A stretch of DNA of 9,066 nt from an uncultured beta proteobacterium. GTDB lineage: Bacteria > Pseudomonadota > Gammaproteobacteria > Burkholderiales > Burkholderiaceae. Positions 5,606-9,066 of this stretch are shown here, piece after piece (position 1 is the stretch's first letter; each line of letters opens with the position of its first letter). The stretch is from contig CAILON010000056.1 of assembly GCA_903835865.1 (NCBI GenBank), positions 1 through 9,066 on the forward strand, given 5' to 3'. The position numbers and the translations under genes were made by a program. The notes below the pieces were generated by a model that was given only the letters and a program-made list of their open reading frames with translations, was not told where the DNA came from and did not search any database.

Positions 5606-8600
5606 ATGTCATTTTTTCACTTTTTGCCCGGCGCTGATGCGCTTTCCCCATTCCGTCAACAACGACTTTTAGCTTCACTAGCAGCCCAAGGAATTGAACT
5701 TGAGTCTATTGAGGCTCAGTACCTTCATTTCATTTGGTCAGAAGTCCAGCTGAGTGCTCAAAATCAAGAAGTCCTTGCAAGTTTACTGACTTACGGTCAA
5801 CCTTTCATTTCAAAAATGAGCCCAGGTAAATCCTGGTTTGGAAAAGGGGTGGGCGATTTACAGGGGGCTATTGTTATCCCTCGTCTCGGAACAGTTTCCC
5901 CATGGGCAAGTAAGGCAACGGATATTGCTCGGCAATGCGGATTGCATATATTGCGAATTGAGCGCGGAGTTCATTTTTCCTGGAAGAGTAAAAAGAATTT
6001 AAGTCCAGAGCAATTACAGTCTGTTTTGGCTGCATTTCACGATCGCATGACAGAAGCAGTGATTAATTCCGTTGAGGCAGCCAATGACCTCTATCAAACT
6101 TTGGATGATCGTCCATTAAGCCGCATTCCCGTTCTATCTAAGGGTCGTGCTGCTTTACAAAAGGCTAATCAAGAATTAGGCCTAGCCCTTTCTGATGATG
6201 AAGTTACTTATTTGACTGAAAACTTTATACGTCTTGAACGCAACCCTAGTGATGTTGAGCTCATCATGTTTGCGCAAGCCAATAGTGAGCATTGCAGACA
6301 CAAGATATTCAACTCCAGCTGGACTATTGATGGGGATGATCAAGAGCGTTCATTATTCGCCATGATTCGCAATACTCATCAATTACAACCCAAAGGTACG
6401 ATTGTTGCTTACTCCGATAACTCGGCAGTGATGGTGGGTTGTGAATCTGAGACTTGGTTTCCTCAAGGAGCTGATCATCGCTATGAAAAAGATACCCGAT
6501 TAGTCCACACCTTAATGAAGGTAGAAACTCATAATCACCCAACAGCAATTGCTCCATTCCCTGGCGCCTCTACTGGCGCAGGTGGCGAGATTCGTGATGA
6601 AGGCGCAACTGGTGTTGGTGGTCGTCCTAAAGCTGGTTTAACGGGCTTTTCAGTTTCTAATTTGAATATTCCGGGCACAGATCTTCCTTGGGAAAGTGAA
6701 AAGTACGGGAAGCCTGATCGAATTGCCACTCCTTTGCAAATCATGATCGATGGTCCGCTGGGTGGTGCTGCATTCAATAATGAATTTGGCCGCCCAATTT
6801 TGGGTGGCTATTTCCGAGTATTTGAACAAACCCTAGATGGCACTCGTCGTGGATACCACAAGCCCATCATGATTGCTGGCGGTATCGGCAGCATCGATTC
6901 CATTCATACAGAAAAAAAAGCGATTCAATCAGGTCATCTCTTAATTCAACTAGGTGGACCTGGTATGCGTATTGGTATGGGAGGTGCAACAGGCAGTTCA
7001 GTTGCTACTGGTACTAATACGGCAGACTTGGATTTCAATTCAGTGCAACGCGGCAATCCTGAAATGGAACGACGTGCTCAAGAGGTAATTAATGCATGTC
7101 TAGCGCTGGGCGGTAAGAACCCCATTGTGTCTATTCATGACGTGGGTGCGGGCGGACTATCCAATGCCTTTCCTGAGTTAGCTGATGGAGCGGGTTTAGG
7201 CGCTAAATTCAATCTTCGCAGCGTTCCTCTTGAAGAAAGTGGCATGAGCCCGGCGGAAATTTGGTGTAACGAGTCCCAGGAACGTTATGTTTTGGCGATC
7301 GAGACTAAAGATCTCGATTTATTTAAATCTTTCTGTGAGCGCGAACGCTGCCCGTTTGCGGTAGTAGGTGAAGCAACCAGTGAACGTCAATTAAAGTTGG
7401 TGGACTCGAAGCAGGCAGAAGGCGCAGATGCTGCTTTACCTATCGATATGCCGATGGAAGTATTGCTTGGTAAGCCGCCTCGGATGCATCGTGACGTTAA
7501 GCGCGTTTCCCAAGAATTTGCTGAGCTAGATGTTACTGATGCAGATCTTGCTCAATCGATTGCTTGGGTTCTACAACAACCTACAGTTGCCAGTAAATCA
7601 TTCTTAATCACCATTGGCGATAGAACTGTTGGCGGTCTAAATGCTCGTGATCAATTTGTTGGTCCATGGCAAGTTCCTGTTGCGGACTGTGCAGTAACCT
7701 TAATGGATTACAAGGGCTACCGTGGTGAAGCCATGTCTATGGGGGAAAGAACTCCTGTAGCGGTAATGAATGCCCCTGCTGCTGCACGCATGGCTGTGGG
7801 TGAGGCAATTACTAATATCTTAGCCGCTGATATTGATCGTTTAGAGGATGTCAAATTATCCGCAAACTGGATGGCTGCATGTGGTGCGCCAGGTGAAGAT
7901 GCGAAGTTATATGATTCCGTTAAAGCAGTTGGTATGGAATTGTGTCCCGTTTTAGGAATTTCGATTCCAGTAGGTAAGGATTCATTGTCCATGGCTACTG
8001 AATGGCGTGATGGCAATGAAGACAAGAAAGTGGTTTCGCCTGTTTCACTCATCATTTCTGCGTTTGCTTCTGTATATGATGTTCGCAAAACAACTACCCC
8101 CTTACTAAAACTCAAAAACCAAGATGGATCTGTTCTAGAAACTGAATTGATTTTGATTGACTTGGGTCGCGGCAAGAATCGTATGGCCGGTAGTATTTTG
8201 GCTCAAGTGCTCAACCAATCTGGTAAATCAGCCCCTGATCTAGAGCACCCAGAGGACCTTAAATCTCTGGCCGCAGCCATTATTGAGTTGCGCAAAGAAA
8301 ATAAATTACTGGCATATCACGATCGGTCTGATGGTGGCTTACTAGCTTGCATTGCTGAAATGGCATTTGCATCCCATACAGGCGTATCTATAAACGTTGA
8401 CATGATTGCACTCGATCCAGATCAAGAGCCAGACTACGGTGATGCCAAGAATTGGGCTCAACAAGTTTCTGGTCTACGCCATGAGCAAACCATACGCGCC
8501 TTATTCAATGAAGAATTGGGAGCGGTTATTCAAGTTCGCAGAGAAGATCGCGATGCTGCCTTCGCAATTTTGCGTAAATTGGGTCTGAGTGCCTATAGCC

Positions 8601-9066
8601 ATGTTATTGGCAAGCCAAATACTAATGGGCGTATTGAAATTTGGCGCGATGCCAAGAATATTTTTGCAGAGCCGCGTGAAATTTTACAAAAAATGTGGAC
8701 GAATACCAGCTATCAAATAGCACGTTTACGTGACAACCCAGCTTGCGCCGACTCCGAATTTGCTTTACTGGATAACTTATCTGATCTAGGAATGTCGCCT
8801 AAATTAACATTTGATGCTGCAGAAGATGTTGCCGCACCGTTTATTGCGAAATCTTCCAGACCCAAAGTAGCTATTTTGCGTGAGCAGGGCGTTAACTCCC
8901 ACGTCGAGATGGCTTATGCCATGAACTGGGCAGGTTTTGATAGTTACGACGTTCATATGTCAGACCTGCTTTCTGGAAAAGCAAAGTTAGATAATTACCG
9001 TGGCCTGGTAGCTTGTGGTGGATTTAGCTATGGAGACGTATTGGGTGCGGGTGAGGGCTGGGCTAA
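5606..9066 (+). CDS. purL: Phosphoribosylformylglycinamidine synthase PurL (large type), 3' end beyond window
   Basis: The first 1153 codons of a large single-chain FGAM synthase (family length about 1300-1350), which converts FGAR, glutamine and ATP to FGAM in step 4 of de novo purine synthesis in the cytoplasm. The frame stays open to the window edge. The N-terminal domain begins [17 protein letters not shown] and includes [14 protein letters not shown]. The linker holds NSEHCRHK (226-233). The first synthetase half has KVETHNHPT (305-313) and [15 protein letters not shown] (318-332). The second has [23 protein letters not shown] and [14 protein letters not shown]. The glutaminase domain starts near Lys1087 ([13 protein letters not shown]), and its catalytic Cys1137 is visible in [10 protein letters not shown]; the later His/Glu of the triad lie outside. 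One motif reads [10 protein letters not shown] where I recall GGAASSM(A/S)G in relatives. The start is fixed by the family N-terminus. The gene follows the ybbA-like stop by 21 bases and may have its own promoter. Confidence 0.97.
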   Translation, partial: MSFFHFLPGADALSPFRQQRLLASLAAQGIELESIEAQYLHFIWSEVQLSAQNQEVLASLLTYGQPFISKMSPGKSWFGKGVGDLQGAIVIPRLGTVSPWASKATDIARQCGLHILRIERGVHFSWKSKKNLSPEQLQSVLAAFHDRMTEAVINSVEAANDLYQTLDDRPLSRIPVLSKGRAALQKANQELGLALSDDEVTYLTENFIRLERNPSDVELIMFAQANSEHCRHKIFNSSWTIDGDDQERSLFAMIRNTHQLQPKGTIVAYSDNSAVMVGCESETWFPQGADHRYEKDTRLVHTLMKVETHNHPTAIAPFPGASTGAGGEIRDEGATGVGGRPKAGLTGFSVSNLNIPGTDLPWESEKYGKPDRIATPLQIMIDGPLGGAAFNNEFGRPILGGYFRVFEQTLDGTRRGYHKPIMIAGGIGSIDSIHTEKKAIQSGHLLIQLGGPGMRIGMGGATGSSVATGTNTADLDFNSVQRGNPEMERRAQEVINACLALGGKNPIVSIHDVGAGGLSNAFPELADGAGLGAKFNLRSVPLEESGMSPAEIWCNESQERYVLAIETKDLDLFKSFCERERCPFAVVGEATSERQLKLVDSKQAEGADAALPIDMPMEVLLGKPPRMHRDVKRVSQEFAELDVTDADLAQSIAWVLQQPTVASKSFLITIGDRTVGGLNARDQFVGPWQVPVADCAVTLMDYKGYRGEAMSMGERTPVAVMNAPAAARMAVGEAITNILAADIDRLEDVKLSANWMAACGAPGEDAKLYDSVKAVGMELCPVLGISIPVGKDSLSMATEWRDGNEDKKVVSPVSLIISAFASVYDVRKTTTPLLKLKNQDGSVLETELILIDLGRGKNRMAGSILAQVLNQSGKSAPDLEHPEDLKSLAAAIIELRKENKLLAYHDRSDGGLLACIAEMAFASHTGVSINVDMIALDPDQEPDYGDAKNWAQQVSGLRHEQTIRALFNEELGAVIQVRREDRDAAFAILRKLGLSAYSHVIGKPNTNGRIEIWRDAKNIFAEPREILQKMWTNTSYQIARLRDNPACADSEFALLDNLSDLGMSPKLTFDAAEDVAAPFIAKSSRPKVAILREQGVNSHVEMAYAMNWAGFDSYDVHMSDLLSGKAKLDNYRGLVACGGFSYGDVLGAGEGWA

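Noticed and set aside
7717..8175. A 152-codon open frame on the minus strand inside purL
   Set aside because: It lies opposite a strongly conserved part of PurL, has no start signal or known motif, and is a shadow frame.

Overview
The window looks like ordinary chromosome from a free-living betaproteobacterium of the Burkholderiaceae, most likely Polynucleobacter or a close relative. That rests on moderate GC content, the gene order lon, tRNA-Val, ppiD-like, and protein sequences that read as typical for that family. The genus is inferred from memory of these proteins, not from a search. All genes found are housekeeping genes. There is no insertion sequence, prophage, CRISPR array or defence cassette, and no gene-free stretch longer than about 110 bases.

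Layout. Bases 32-2464 (+) encode the complete ATP-dependent protease Lon. A 105-base gap follows with an imperfect inverted repeat and a likely tRNA promoter, then tRNA-Val(UAC) at 2570-2645. A 100-base leader holding another inverted repeat precedes a PpiD/SurA-like membrane-anchored chaperone (2746-4206, +). That protein appears to have lost the parvulin prolyl-isomerase domain. It converges, with a 6-base gap, on a TesA-type SGNH esterase/thioesterase (4213-4884, -). TesA is divergent from a YbbA/LolD-type ABC ATPase (4910-5584, +), and the two start codons lie only a few bases apart. The last gene is purL (5606 to beyond 9066, +), which enters its glutaminase domain before the window ends. 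A perfect TATAAT sits exactly where it would place the transcription start on the A of the purL ATG.

How the genes relate. Lon and the PpiD-like protein are protein-quality-control factors for the cytoplasm and for the periplasmic face of the inner membrane, and they keep the lon-ppiD neighbourhood known from E. coli, with a tRNA gene where E. coli has hupB. TesA and the YbbA-like ATPase form the divergent pair also known from E. coli, but here no permease gene follows the ATPase. PurL (step 4 of de novo purine synthesis) is functionally unrelated and seems to have its own promoter. I found no clearly new biological system. The most interesting points are the possible leaderless purL mRNA, the parvulin-less PpiD homologue and the structured leader in front of it.
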